A stretch of 64,000 nt of DNA from Qipengyuania citrea (lineage in GTDB: Bacteria > Pseudomonadota > Alphaproteobacteria > Sphingomonadales > Sphingomonadaceae), in NCBI RefSeq assembly GCF_009828015.1, contig NZ_WTYG01000003.1:310001-374000 (forward strand), read 5' to 3'. This document shows positions 16,421 through 26,266 of the stretch, piece after piece (position 1 is the first letter of the stretch; each line of letters begins with the position of its first letter). The position numbers and the translations under genes are program-made. The notes beneath the pieces were generated by a model. It searched no databases, was not told where the DNA came from, and saw only the letters and a list, made by a program, of their open reading frames with translations.

Positions 16421-16699
16421 CGAAGCTGTCCCGTGGCCGTCATGGGTACGGAATGCAGAACCGGGACCCGGCTTGGCAATCCGCGCGGCGATCCACGCTG
16501 GGGAGAACCGTTAACGCCTGTGCAAAGCCTGTGAACAAGCCGGCACGGCGCGTTAACCATGCGGGTTTGTCACAGCGAACCTCTGGACTGCTTCACAAGT
16601 TGCCATGGCGGCACCGAGGTCACGCAAGTTTTTTCTGGCAATGGGCTCGGACCGGTTAGGTCGCTTGGCGGGACCCCAGATTCTTCGTATGGAAGCCGC

Positions 16700-17128
16700 A
16701 TGATCCAATCCGTCTTACGTGCCAGCTTGGCTTCCGCTGCGACTTTGATGCTTACCGCTTGCTCTGCTGCGACCGATGTCGAGAAGCAGCAGCCTTCGCA
16801 GGCCGAGTTTAGTGCCGAGGACAAACGAGTGGCCCAAGCGCTATCGATCGGTCGCAACGTCGAGCGCGCTGACGCGACGCCCCAATACGAAGCCATGCTC
16901 TGCAACCTCGCACTGGAAGCGATTGGTGAGCGGTTGGAGAACACCGATCTGTTAACGTCAGAGCAAATCGAGGTCTTCGAAAAGGCAAAAGCCATTTACC
17001 AGAATCGTGCTGGTGTGGGCCTGACGACCGAAGAGCGCGAAAAGACACGGACCGACGTCGAAGCAGCCTATCCCGAAGCAAAAGACCGCGCACGGTTCGC
17101 GATGGGGTGTCTGCGAGATCTTGTATGA
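16700..17128 (+). CDS. Small lipoprotein, unknown function
   Basis: This 142-residue protein has a lipoprotein signal peptide: MIQSVLRASLASAATLMLTA ends just before Cys21 (lipobox LTAC). The mature part is highly charged and helical, with FSAEDKRVAQALSIGRNVER, two cysteines (CNLALEAIGERLE and the C-terminal MGCLRDLV) that might pair in the periplasm, and a terminal acidic/basic helix. No family is recognised. The ATG at 16700 is the start that gives a complete signal peptide. Upstream in the same frame the sequence lacks a plausible start. The gene stands alone, convergent with the exopolysaccharide operon that ends at 17179. Confidence 0.7.
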   Translation: MIQSVLRASLASAATLMLTACSAATDVEKQQPSQAEFSAEDKRVAQALSIGRNVERADATPQYEAMLCNLALEAIGERLENTDLLTSEQIEVFEKAKAIYQNRAGVGLTTEEREKTRTDVEAAYPEAKDRARFAMGCLRDLV

Positions 17129-17178
17129 ATGACCTCAATTCTGATCGTAACGGCGACGAACGGATCTAGCGAAGCAGC

Positions 17179-17568
17179 CTATTGAGGCCCTGCTGTTGGT
17201 CGCTGCTTTACCGTCTGTGCGCGGCGCTCCGCACGCTCGAACGGAGCTGTGGCATTGGCCGTGGGATCGTAGTTGCGATCGATCCGGTTCCGAATACGGT
17301 TCTGCACGCGGTTTTCGACGCGATTGTTGATACGCCCCAGAGGAGAAACTGCCTCCGGCGTACCACGCTGGATTTGCCGCTGGCCCACCTCACCTACACC
17401 AGTATCCGCTGTCCGACCGGTGTCGCCAAGACCATCGTTTTGGTTCTGCGCGGGTTCCTCGGTTTGACGCACATTCGGATCGATCGGCACATTTTGTGCC
17501 GCTAAGGGTACGCTCAGCGCCGAAATCGTGAATGCCATGATCTGCTTGGCGGAAGTCAAGTGGTTCAC
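17179..17568 (-). CDS. Small exported protein at the end of the polysaccharide operon
   Basis: This 129-residue protein has a signal peptide (MNHLTSAKQIMAFTISALSV, cleavage near PLAAQ). The mature part is polar and low complexity, with Asn/Arg-rich heptad-like repeats (INNRVENRVQNRIRNRIDR). This basic, possibly coiled segment could bind acidic polysaccharide. Its start overlaps the stop of the preceding gene by ATGA, so the two are translationally coupled. It is the last of four genes in the wza-wzc-type operon. No known family is recognised. A role with the exported polymer is inferred from the operon only. Confidence 0.65.
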   Translation of the reverse strand: MNHLTSAKQIMAFTISALSVPLAAQNVPIDPNVRQTEEPAQNQNDGLGDTGRTADTGVGEVGQRQIQRGTPEAVSPLGRINNRVENRVQNRIRNRIDRNYDPTANATAPFERAERRAQTVKQRPTAGPQ

Positions 17569-18836
17569 GGTTGGCTCCCTTCCGGCAACTGCACCGGCAA
17601 CAGTTGCGCCTGTAAGATTTGTCCGGTCACACCCATGATGTCGTCTGACGCACGGGCAACCAAAGACAAGGTTTGGGCGTCACAGTCTTGCGCAACTGTG
17701 AACTGCCCAGCAAAACGCCCACCCCGCTCGTCCGAGTTGGGCATTGAGAAACGCCCCATCTCGCGGCCGTCGGAACAGGTAAGCACCCAGTAGGGCCGTG
17801 ACGTTCGGGGTTGGTCCAAACCTCTGCTGCGGCCCACCAGACGATATTTACCGGCGGGCAACAACTGAGTTTGACTTACCAGCTGGCCGCCCGTGCTAGG
17901 TGGAACCGAAAAATCGAGGAGGCCGCCCTTCCCGTCGCGCAAGATTGCAGCCCCAAGCCGGGCGTCGTGACCCACTCTCCAGTCAAACGCCGCTCTATCA
18001 TTTGCTTGCATGGCAAAGCCGGGATCGCGAGACCGATTGCGTTGCGCCCGAGGATGAAAGCTTTTGTAATATGCCCAAGCATTCTCGAATTTATTCTGCG
18101 ACACCAAGACATTGACAAGAGCGGAGCCCAGGTCTTCACCCACTTCTAAACCAACCTTCCGTCCTTCGCGGAACAAAGCAACGGCACCTTCCGGCTCAAC
18201 TCCACTGGTCGCCGCATAGGCGAGGAAGCCGTCACCCCAGACCGGGTCTTTTGCCAAGATCGTCAGCAGGTCCGCGCGAATTCGGGGCTCGGACAACGCC
18301 GCTGCAAGCGTGGGGTACAAATCTCCTGCCGCGCTGTTCGATGTACGTAATGCGATGTCGTAATTGCGAAGTGCATCGGCTACGTCGCCTCGATCAACAG
18401 CCTTTTCGATCGCCCATATGCGTGGCCGCAGTTCGCGCCGGGATAGTGCGGTAGAATACGAAAATATGCGATCCGCGCGTGCGACTTCGCCACGCAGTTG
18501 CGCCTGAAACCCCAACACTGTTAATGCTTCTACCGCGGTGGGATCGGCTAGCAGAGCGCGGCGTGCAAGGTCAGCAGGCTTTGAGTTTGCCTCCATAGTG
18601 GGGGCGATCGTGAAAGCTTCCTGCGCGTATTTGGCAGCAATAACTCCGTTACCGGGCGCTATCGCATAGGCGGTCGCTGGGTCCACTTTGGCAATGACAT
18701 TGGCCAGACTATGCGCTGTACTGAAATAGCCAAAGACAAGAGCGCCGAACGCCAAGCCAATGCGAATGGACCATTCGCGTCTCGAACGCCGAGCAAATTC
18801 GGACTTGAGCCCCCGCTTCCGCCTTCGCCGGCCCAT
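17565..18836 (-). CDS. Membrane-anchored TPR-like protein of the polysaccharide operon
   Basis: This 423-residue protein has a strongly basic N-terminus, one transmembrane helix (IRIGLAFGALVFGYFS) and a periplasmic domain. Residues about 60-260 look like degenerate tetratricopeptide helices (KPADLARRALLADPTAVEAL, VADALRNYDIALRTS). The last 150 residues are beta-rich, with GKYRLVGRSRGLDQP and YWVLTCSDGREMG, and may be a carbohydrate-binding-type domain. Its start overlaps the stop of the Wzc-like kinase gene by one base (TGATG). Similar proteins sit at the end of other sphingomonad exopolysaccharide clusters, but I cannot name a characterised homologue. It may help the assembly or modification of the polymer. 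Confidence 0.72.
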   Translation of the reverse strand: MGRRRRKRGLKSEFARRSRREWSIRIGLAFGALVFGYFSTAHSLANVIAKVDPATAYAIAPGNGVIAAKYAQEAFTIAPTMEANSKPADLARRALLADPTAVEALTVLGFQAQLRGEVARADRIFSYSTALSRRELRPRIWAIEKAVDRGDVADALRNYDIALRTSNSAAGDLYPTLAAALSEPRIRADLLTILAKDPVWGDGFLAYAATSGVEPEGAVALFREGRKVGLEVGEDLGSALVNVLVSQNKFENAWAYYKSFHPRAQRNRSRDPGFAMQANDRAAFDWRVGHDARLGAAILRDGKGGLLDFSVPPSTGGQLVSQTQLLPAGKYRLVGRSRGLDQPRTSRPYWVLTCSDGREMGRFSMPNSDERGGRFAGQFTVAQDCDAQTLSLVARASDDIMGVTGQILQAQLLPVQLPEGSQP

Positions 18837-21055
18837 CAGGCTGTCTCGGTCTCCACGTCGCGCCCGTAGCCATACCCATACTCGTAGCCATAGCCATAGT
18901 GAGCCTTGCGAGCCTCGAACTTGGTCAGCACGGCGCCGCAGATCCGCGTCCGCACCGCAGCGAGGCGGCTGAGAGCGGTCTTCACTTGGCTCGAACGTAT
19001 CCCATGCGATTCCACCGCATAAATGACGCCGTCAACATGGCCGGCGATGAGCGGAGCGTCCGCAAGCCCCATCACAGGCGGGGAATCGACAACCACATGA
19101 TCGTAGTTTTCATGAAGATGATCAATCAACTGACGCATCCGGGTGCCGGTCAACAACTCTGCTGCGTTCGGCGGGATCGGGCCAGCGCTCATCGCATCCA
19201 GATTAAGGTCATCCATGTGGAAAATGGATGGCTCGTAGTTGTCGTCGCCAGCAAGGAAGTTGCTCACCCCATGATCGTGGCCCACGTTGCCCAAATGGTG
19301 GACCGAAGGCGAACGCATGTCCCCATCGATAAGGATGACGCGCTTTCCGGACCGCGCCAACATGGTAGCCAGAGCCAGCGAGGTGGTCGACTTGCCTTCG
19401 GCCGGCCGCGTAGAAGTCACCGAGAAAGAGCGGGGAACTCCGCGCTCCGTCGTGAAAGCCAAATTGGTCTGGACAGCAATGTATGCGTCGACCAGTTCCG
19501 ATTTGCGATCAAGCAAAGCATCGCGGGGCGTTCCACCATCGTCGACTTTGGGTACAGAGCCAAGCAATGGGAGGCCCAACCGGTGCTCAACCTCGGACGG
19601 ATCCGCGATTGCTTCGTCCAGCTGTTCAAGTGCGAACGCCAAACCAGTGCCAAGGCCAAAGCCTACTAGAAGCGAAATGACGACATTGAGCAGCAACTGA
19701 GGACTGGATGGAACCTTTGGCACCGTGGCGGTGTCGATGATAGCCACATTGTTGACGCCAACCCCCGCCGCAACACCGATTTCCTTGAATCGCTGCAATA
19801 GACCATCATACAGCGCCCGGTTTGTATCGACCTCCTGCTGAAAGATGTTGTACTGGATTGAACGACGGCGCAGATCGAGGTAGTCGCTTTTGAGTGAGCT
19901 GACACGCTGCTGAAGCGCACCTTCGCGAGCAAGCGCCTGCTGGTACTCTGCCTCCACTGAAGCCGATATACGAGCTTCTTCGCGCTCAAGTGCACGGCTA
20001 AGTTCATCTATACGCGACTGAAGCGACTGGGCTTGAGGGTAGCCAGGTTCAAACCGTACCATCAACTCCTGGTATTCAGATTCGAGTTCCGCACGCTTCT
20101 GCCGCAAACTATTAATGGTGTAATTGCCTAAAGCCTCTGCGGAACTGCCGCTTCCGCCTTCTTGGCGGAAGCGAGCCTCCGCAGCGATTCTATCTGCGGT
20201 AGCGTCGTTCAACGCCGCGTTGAGTGCTGCTAGGTTGTCGACGACAATCGAGCGTTCCTGAGTGCTTGAACCATTAACTGCTGACTGAGAGGGCAGATTA
20301 ATGATTTCTTGATTAGAGGCATATGTGACGAGCTGGCGCTGAGATTCGTCAAGCCTGTCCTTATACTCTGCTAGCTGGCGCTGAAGCGCCTTGCGACCGT
20401 ATGATGTCGACTGAACCTTGCGTTCAAGGTTGATTTCGATGAAATTCTCCGCCCAAGCGTTCGCAACCTGGGCTGAAAACCGAGCGTCGGGGCTCGTGAA
20501 GCTAATATCCACGAGGCGAGACAGACGAGTGGGATCAATGTCGACTTCGTCGAGCAAAATTCTAGCCGCTTCGCGTTGCCGCTGTGCGCGACCTTCTGCA
20601 GGATATCGGCCATTGGCAATTTCGAACGCCGGATTATCCGCCCCATCGAAGCGGAACATTTCGAAAAATTCCGGGCGGTCAACCAACCCCAATTCGGCCG
20701 CCACGCGCTCTGCCAGTGAACGCGCGCGCAGCAGCCCGTATTGCGTTTGGTAGAACTCCTGATCAGCGACACTCGCTTCGCTCTCAACCCCCTCAATATT
20801 CGTGACCTGATCGGCCTCGCGGGAAATCTCGATAGTCGACACGGCCGTATATTGCGGCGTCATGAGTAGCGTAAACACAACACCCAATAAGACGGAAGCC
20901 AAAACCGCCCCAGCAATTACCCACCGCCATCTCCGAGCGACACGTAGATACTGCCCCAAAATGGACGGCCCGCTGTTGACCGCCCCGATGAAGTTGGGTG
21001 AACGAGGTTCATCGACCTGCTGCTCGCGATCGGAATAAGAAGAAAGAATATTCAT
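18836..21055 (-). CDS. wzc: Polysaccharide co-polymerase / tyrosine autokinase (Wzc-like)
   Basis: This 739-residue fused protein has a Wzz-type chain-length domain, with transmembrane helices at about residues 45-65 and 454-477, and a long periplasmic coiled-coil region between them (residues 220-420). A cytoplasmic BY-kinase domain follows. It has the Walker A-type loop TRPAEGKSTTS (549-559), Walker A' LIDGDMRSP and Walker B VVVDSPPVMG. The C-terminus is a tyrosine-rich tail, HYGYGYEYGYGYG, the usual autophosphorylation cluster. It would control polymerisation and export with the Wza-like protein encoded 9 bp upstream. GC content here is visibly lower than in the flanking genes (about 50% in sampled lines), suggesting transfer. 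The symbol reflects family resemblance, not proven orthology. Confidence 0.92.
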   Translation of the reverse strand: MNILSSYSDREQQVDEPRSPNFIGAVNSGPSILGQYLRVARRWRWVIAGAVLASVLLGVVFTLLMTPQYTAVSTIEISREADQVTNIEGVESEASVADQEFYQTQYGLLRARSLAERVAAELGLVDRPEFFEMFRFDGADNPAFEIANGRYPAEGRAQRQREAARILLDEVDIDPTRLSRLVDISFTSPDARFSAQVANAWAENFIEINLERKVQSTSYGRKALQRQLAEYKDRLDESQRQLVTYASNQEIINLPSQSAVNGSSTQERSIVVDNLAALNAALNDATADRIAAEARFRQEGGSGSSAEALGNYTINSLRQKRAELESEYQELMVRFEPGYPQAQSLQSRIDELSRALEREEARISASVEAEYQQALAREGALQQRVSSLKSDYLDLRRRSIQYNIFQQEVDTNRALYDGLLQRFKEIGVAAGVGVNNVAIIDTATVPKVPSSPQLLLNVVISLLVGFGLGTGLAFALEQLDEAIADPSEVEHRLGLPLLGSVPKVDDGGTPRDALLDRKSELVDAYIAVQTNLAFTTERGVPRSFSVTSTRPAEGKSTTSLALATMLARSGKRVILIDGDMRSPSVHHLGNVGHDHGVSNFLAGDDNYEPSIFHMDDLNLDAMSAGPIPPNAAELLTGTRMRQLIDHLHENYDHVVVDSPPVMGLADAPLIAGHVDGVIYAVESHGIRSSQVKTALSRLAAVRTRICGAVLTKFEARKAHYGYGYEYGYGYGRDVETETA

Positions 21056-21064
21056 TGCTCCAAC

Positions 21065-21778
21065 CTATCTCCGCAAGACAGCAACTATGGGCGCAACAAG
21101 CAATGGCGCCACGCTGATGAAATCGCGGAATAGACGTCGCTGAGGGCTGTCGCCAACTACCACAAGATCGTTAGCGTAGATCGGTGGATCATCGTAGAGG
21201 CCACGGCGGATCGCTTCGATATTATAAAGGCCTGCGATGCGCTGACCTTGCACCGTGCGCAGGACGACGACATCATCCTCGTCTGCGAATTCGGCAAGGC
21301 CGCGAGCAGACGCCACCGCGCGCAACAAGGTCATCTGGTTGGTCACGGGATAGAGCCCTGGCTCGACCACTTGACCATCAATGGTAACGACCTGACTAAC
21401 CGAACTGACAATGTTCACCGTGACGTTCGGATTGCGCACGTACCGACCTGACAATTGTTCCTCGATATCGAGAGCCAACTCTGCGGCGGTTTTCCCGCCC
21501 GCATCTATAGCGCCGATCAGCGGCATCGCGATACGGCCGCCCGCATCGACCTGCATTTCCCGGCTAAGCTCAGGAACACCGTAAACGCTGACGGATATGG
21601 TATCCAGCGGCCCGACCAGCGCCAAGCGGTCCTCAGCAATAAGATCACCGCGATTTGGGGTCGGCATCTCCGTCCGACCTTCGAAGACGGTTAGCTCTGG
21701 TGTAGAATGTATCGGCGCTTGGCCTGCGCACCCAACGAGCGCAAGCGCAGCCGCAGACAGGGCGAAATAATGACGCAT
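21065..21778 (-). CDS. wza: Polysaccharide export outer-membrane lipoprotein (Wza/GumB-like)
   Basis: This 237-residue lipoprotein has the signal peptide MRHYFALSAAALALVG and the lipidated Cys17. The Poly_export domain follows, with DTISVSVYGVPELSREMQVD and GRIAMPLIGAIDAGGKTAAE, then one SLBB-type segment, VVTIDGQVVEPGLYPV. A hydrophobic C-terminal helix (VAPLLVAPIVAVL) probably enters the outer membrane. It is shorter than E. coli Wza and nearer to short GumB-like proteins. It would form the export channel that works with the downstream Wzc-like protein. I chose the ATG at 21778 because it gives the complete lipoprotein signal. It is the first gene of the operon; no glycosyltransferase gene lies upstream. 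Confidence 0.9.
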   Translation of the reverse strand: MRHYFALSAAALALVGCAGQAPIHSTPELTVFEGRTEMPTPNRGDLIAEDRLALVGPLDTISVSVYGVPELSREMQVDAGGRIAMPLIGAIDAGGKTAAELALDIEEQLSGRYVRNPNVTVNIVSSVSQVVTIDGQVVEPGLYPVTNQMTLLRAVASARGLAEFADEDDVVVLRTVQGQRIAGLYNIEAIRRGLYDDPPIYANDLVVVGDSPQRRLFRDFISVAPLLVAPIVAVLRR

Positions 21779-23084
21779 AGGACAGAGGTTCCGTAGAATG
21801 TTTCTTGGTGGGCTATAGATGGTGGGAATCGCACCGTAAAGACGTGTGAGACACCCGGGAGGCCAAGCCACCTATAAACGCTGCTTAGCCTAGTGATTTG
21901 CCAGAGAGAATAGCGGGATCACTACCGTTCTTTCACAGATCCAACGCGCCAGAAAACCGTGGATTTCTGACTGGTTGATCCGCTTCAGTTTGCTATGTTG
22001 GAAGCCAATGTTGCGCTTGCGGCGCGCGTTGTAACCCCTTCGCAAATTTCTACGGTGTCCGAGATGCGCCGCTTGAATCACGGCAACACCACCCTCTGCA
22101 GTCGATGACGAGGCCCCGGGCTTTACCTCTTTGCCGCTCGAGCACAGCAACAGTTGGGATGTCTCGAGAAATTGCCGGAAGACCGAATCAGCCATGACAG
22201 TGAGCAGATCCATTTGATGATACAGGCGATGGCGCTATCTCAAACCGGACAAACCCGATTGGTCATCCGCCGCTTCCCCGCCGCCTTACCATATTGCGTA
22301 CCGCTAGAAAGGACCATGCACTACTAACTCATTCGATAATTCTGACCAAGATGGTCGCATCCACGGGTCTTGCGCTTGACGCTCGGTATCTTGAGATCGC
22401 AAGAACTCTTACTAAGAAAGCGCGAGAGCAGCAGCGCGCGAGTCGAAAGGCTAGCCAGCTCTAGCTACGGCTGCAGTTGCCGTGAGAGCGTCGGCCCACT
22501 GTATATTTCGGCATTGAAGGCGGACTAGGCTACTTGCGGCATTACCGGCATCGTGGACAAGGATTTGTTGCGGATCAGCTGGGTCGATAGCTGTAGGGGG
22601 ATAAAATGCCGCGTCCACGATGGTGCCGGGCTGTGCACGATCGATCCGGGTGATCTCATGCATCGCCGGGCTCAGGACAAGCATGTTTATCTGATCGTCG
22701 AACTCGCCCAGCGATCCGCTCCGGCGACATTGGTACCGCGCACACCCGGTGGGCCCCACGGCGCGCTGACCGAGGACAACACCTCTCCTCATGCGACCTA
22801 GCATGGCGCGCTGGACCACAGCAGCATCATCAAGAACTTCAGCGAGTTGCGCGAGGAGTTGCACGCGGCAGATAGCCTTTTCATGAGCTAGACCGAGTTC
22901 GAGATAGTCGCGTATCTGATCTCGCGCGGGGTTGAGAGCGGGGCGAGCCCCGAAGAACGATCAAGACGGTACTGCTGCGGTTGCGCGGCAATCCGCTGGA
23001 AGGGGTTGAAATCTTGATACCAAGAAAGCGCTGGTCGAGTGAGAGGTGACCACCTCTGACGTTTCAGCAACTGTAGTCGGTACG
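21779..23084. other. 1.3-kb stretch without a convincing gene; probable decayed DNA
   Basis: Between the Wza-like gene and the TonB receptor I find no protein with a recognisable family. Several short reading frames exist on both strands (for example 21890-22213 minus and 22451-22864 minus), but they start without ribosome-binding sites and have atypical composition. On the plus strand at 22600-22920 neighbouring frames are broken by several stops. The left part (21780-22440) is relatively AT-rich. The promoter of the polysaccharide operon must lie near 21780-21900. The stretch is best read as remnants of genes lost beside the polysaccharide operon, with low certainty. Confidence 0.5.
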
Positions 23085-23115
23085 AAAAAGGGGCGACCCG
23101 CAGGCCGCCCCTTCC
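23085..23115 (-). terminator. Rho-independent terminator of the TonB receptor gene
   Basis: AAGGGGCG (23088-23095) pairs with CGCCCCTT (23106-23113). In the minus direction the stem is followed by a run of T (TTTTTCG). It lies about 28 bp after the receptor's stop codon. Confidence 0.88.
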
Positions 23116-23140
23116 CTCTCCCCCCGCTCTTGCGGGTAGC

Positions 23141-26065
23141 TTAGAACTTCGCCCCGATCGCGATGCCGTAACGCCGCGGATCAAGCGTGAAGATGTTTGT
23201 GAAATTGCCCGACGAAGCGTCGGTGACATAAAGGCCCGTTACCGAGTCGCTGTCAAAGATGTTCTGCACGAAACCGCGTACGAACCAGCGGTTGTCGTTC
23301 CCGTTCAGCGTGATCGAGGCGTTCGCCTGGACGAACGGTTCGATCCGGTTGACGTTGCCGTTGAACACATTGCCGTATTGTTCGCCCGTATAGGCCAGAT
23401 CGAACCGCGGGACGAGCGACATGCCATTGTCGAAATCGGCAGTGTACTGCACGCCCACCGAAGCCTTGTATTCAGGCGCCTGAGGCAGGCGATTGCCCCT
23501 CAGATTGACCTCCACGCCCGGGCTCAGCACGTCGATCGGACCCAGAGCTGCGAAAGCCGGGTTGGCGGTCTGCGCGTCGAGCACGCTGCAGATGCTGAAC
23601 GCACCGGTCGAGGCAATCCCCCCGTCGGCGGGAAAGGCGGCCGGGCCCTGCAGTCCCAGTCCGGCGTTCACCGCCCCGACGAAAGCGTTGGCCCCCGCGC
23701 CGGTCACCGCGCACAGCGAGCCGTTCGACAAGTCCTTGATGATCACGGCGTCGGGATCGCCGCCGCCCGGATCGCGCGGATTGCTGAAGAACTGGTCGCC
23801 TGCCACCTTCGCATTGAGGTAGCTGACATTCATGTTGACCATCCAGTTGTAGCTGGGCCGCAGGATGGTCTCGAGCTCGACGCCCCAGATATTGGCATCG
23901 ATCGTGTCGTTGACCGAAGTCCGAGCGACGATGCGGCTAAGCTGCAAGCCCTTGTACTTGTAGTAGAACCCCGTGAGGTTCACCTGAGCCGCACCGTTCA
24001 GGAAACTGTTCTTCGAACCGATTTCGAAAGCGTCGATCTTCTCCGAATCGAAGCTTTCCGAAACTGCGAAGACCGGTGACAGCGGCGGGTTGATCCCGCC
24101 CGACTTGTAGCCGCGCGAATAGGAGAAATAGAGATTGTTGTCGGGCGAGATCGCGAAGTCGAGGACCGCGCGCCCGGTAATCGCGTCGAAACTGACTTCG
24201 CGTTGCTGCAACAACTGGTTCCCCGGTGTCCCGGCGTCCGCATCGAAGCTTCCGACGAATGGCGACGTGAACGGTTCGCCATTGCCGAAGGGATTGAGGA
24301 AGCTTGCGTAGGTCGTCCGCGCGGCAACGCTCTTGCTGTCGTCATTGTAGCGGATGCCGCCCGTGAACTGGAGCCGGTCGGTGATGTCGACATAGACTTC
24401 GCCGAAGATGCCGAAGCTTTCCAGTTTGAAGTCGGTCGTGTTGTTCCGGTACATCGACGTCGCGAGGTAGGATGGCGGTGCCCCTGCCCCGAATGCCGCG
24501 AATGTCCCGAGGATCGCGCTGGCGTAGTCCAGCCCGAAGTTGTTGACGTAATAGCTGTTCTCGCCGACTTCGGATTCGGCGTAGATACCGCCCAGCAGGA
24601 AGTTGAACGGTCCGTCGAAATCGCTGGAAAGAATTGCCTCGCCCGACCACGAGGTCTGCTCCTGGCTCGACCGGTCGAAGGCCAGCGGAACATCGGCGCA
24701 GATCGAATTGCCCTCGAACGCCCCCAGATTGCCCGCATCGTTATCCGATGTGCACAGCACGCCGTTGGGCCCGTTCGGGATCAGCGCGTTTGCGATCGGC
24801 GCGAAATAGGCGTTCGACCCCGGAACGAAGGGCTGGGCCGGTACGCCCGTGGGAATTCCGTTCGCTGCGAAGAAAGCCAGCGTGTTCAGGGCGCCGGCAT
24901 AACCGCTGCGATCGAGGATACCGAGGTTGTAGTCCTGGCGGGAATCAACCGAGGTTTCCTGATATATTCCCGTAAGCGACAGGTTCATGGGCCCGATCCG
25001 CTGATCGAGATGGGCCTGCAACTGCAATTCGTCGGCGAAGTATTCGGGCGTGAACGCGGTGTTGACCGTGCGCACATCGTTGGGCTCGTCGAAATTGGCG
25101 TATCCGTCGGGTCCGTAGACGCTGCCCAGGGCCAGCGCCTCGGGGATGCCCTGGATGCGGAACAGTTCTACCGAAGACAGGACCGAACCCAGCGTCGAAT
25201 TGGCATTGGTGCTGTCGAAATCGCGGCGGTTGTTAAGGCAGCCCAGCACACCGGTAGGGTCGCGCTGGCAGGCCTGCTTCTGGATCCGCAACCGGTCGTC
25301 GTTCTCGCGGAAGTAGAACGCCATAAGGTCGAGCGTGGTGTCGGCGGTGGGCTCGAAGCGCAACGATCCGCGCACTGCATACATGTCGCGTCCGTCGATA
25401 TCGGAGTTGTCGTAGAGGTTGTCGGTGAACCCGTCGCGATTGAGATAGAACCCGGCCGCGCGGAAGGCCAGCGTGTCGCCGAGCGGCACATTCACCATGC
25501 CCTTGGCCTTGATGCTGTTGTAATTGCCGTATTCGAATTCGGCAGCGGCCCCGAAAGTACCCAGTTCGGGCTTGGCGGTCACCACATTGACCACGCCCGA
25601 AGTCGCATTGCGACCGAACAGCGTGCCCTGCGGGCCGCGCAGGACTTCGACGCGCTCGAGATCGAAATATTCGGTTTCGAAGAGGCGCGTGCCGAACAGC
25701 GGCGAACCGTTGGTATGGATCGCAGTCGCGCTATCGCAAGTCACGCCCACGCAAAGGTCGCCGATCCCGCGGATCGTGAAACTCGCACTGGTGAAGTTCG
25801 ACTTGGTGAAGGAGACATTGGGCAGCGTAAGCTGGAGATCGCTGGCGTTTTCGATCTGCTGCGCCTCGAGCGCCTCGCTGTCGAACGCGCTGACTGCAAT
25901 CGGCACTTCCTGCAGCGACTGGTTCTGACGCTGCGCGGTAACGATGATCACGTTGTTATCGAACCGCGGATCATCGAAGCCATCCTCGGCAGCGTCCTGC
26001 GCAAATGCAGGGAACGAAATAGCGCTCGCGCAGATACCCGCGAGCAGGGAAGCCCTTACCCTCAT
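23141..26065 (-). CDS. TonB-dependent receptor
   Basis: This 974-residue outer-membrane receptor has a signal peptide ending at FPAFA-QDA and a TonB-box-like IIVTAQRQNQSLQEVP (about residues 38-53). A plug domain includes FTIRGIGDLCVGVTCDSATA and VEVLRGPQGTLFGRNATSGV, and the 22-strand barrel ends in RYGIAIGAKF with the terminal Phe required for outer-membrane insertion. The barrel carries unusually long, cysteine-containing insertions, for example near KQACQRDPTGVLGCLNNRRD, probably extracellular loops. The substrate is unknown. The ATG at 26065 gives the complete signal peptide. The gene lies downstream of virB11 on the same strand with about 200 bp between them, and ends in a clear terminator. 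Confidence 0.92.
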   Translation of the reverse strand: MRVRASLLAGICASAISFPAFAQDAAEDGFDDPRFDNNVIIVTAQRQNQSLQEVPIAVSAFDSEALEAQQIENASDLQLTLPNVSFTKSNFTSASFTIRGIGDLCVGVTCDSATAIHTNGSPLFGTRLFETEYFDLERVEVLRGPQGTLFGRNATSGVVNVVTAKPELGTFGAAAEFEYGNYNSIKAKGMVNVPLGDTLAFRAAGFYLNRDGFTDNLYDNSDIDGRDMYAVRGSLRFEPTADTTLDLMAFYFRENDDRLRIQKQACQRDPTGVLGCLNNRRDFDSTNANSTLGSVLSSVELFRIQGIPEALALGSVYGPDGYANFDEPNDVRTVNTAFTPEYFADELQLQAHLDQRIGPMNLSLTGIYQETSVDSRQDYNLGILDRSGYAGALNTLAFFAANGIPTGVPAQPFVPGSNAYFAPIANALIPNGPNGVLCTSDNDAGNLGAFEGNSICADVPLAFDRSSQEQTSWSGEAILSSDFDGPFNFLLGGIYAESEVGENSYYVNNFGLDYASAILGTFAAFGAGAPPSYLATSMYRNNTTDFKLESFGIFGEVYVDITDRLQFTGGIRYNDDSKSVAARTTYASFLNPFGNGEPFTSPFVGSFDADAGTPGNQLLQQREVSFDAITGRAVLDFAISPDNNLYFSYSRGYKSGGINPPLSPVFAVSESFDSEKIDAFEIGSKNSFLNGAAQVNLTGFYYKYKGLQLSRIVARTSVNDTIDANIWGVELETILRPSYNWMVNMNVSYLNAKVAGDQFFSNPRDPGGGDPDAVIIKDLSNGSLCAVTGAGANAFVGAVNAGLGLQGPAAFPADGGIASTGAFSICSVLDAQTANPAFAALGPIDVLSPGVEVNLRGNRLPQAPEYKASVGVQYTADFDNGMSLVPRFDLAYTGEQYGNVFNGNVNRIEPFVQANASITLNGNDNRWFVRGFVQNIFDSDSVTGLYVTDASSGNFTNIFTLDPRRYGIAIGAKF

Positions 26066-26266
26066 TAACCCTCTCCTCTCCATGTGCCGTCTTTGCGGCT
26101 TATGGCGTATTGCTAACACACATTCGTATGCACGCAAGCACGAGCGCATGATTGTTGCGCAAAAGGACGGCGAATTTTGGCGAGTGTTGTTTTAGAGACG
26201 CTAGCCGAGCGATCATTGACGCTACGGCACTCGACGCTGCGCAGGGTGTGTACAAAAATACCGCTG

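Noticed and set aside
22451-22864. A 137-codon minus-strand frame as a real gene
   Set aside because: No ribosome-binding site, no family resemblance, and the surrounding DNA looks decayed; left as part of the gene-free region.
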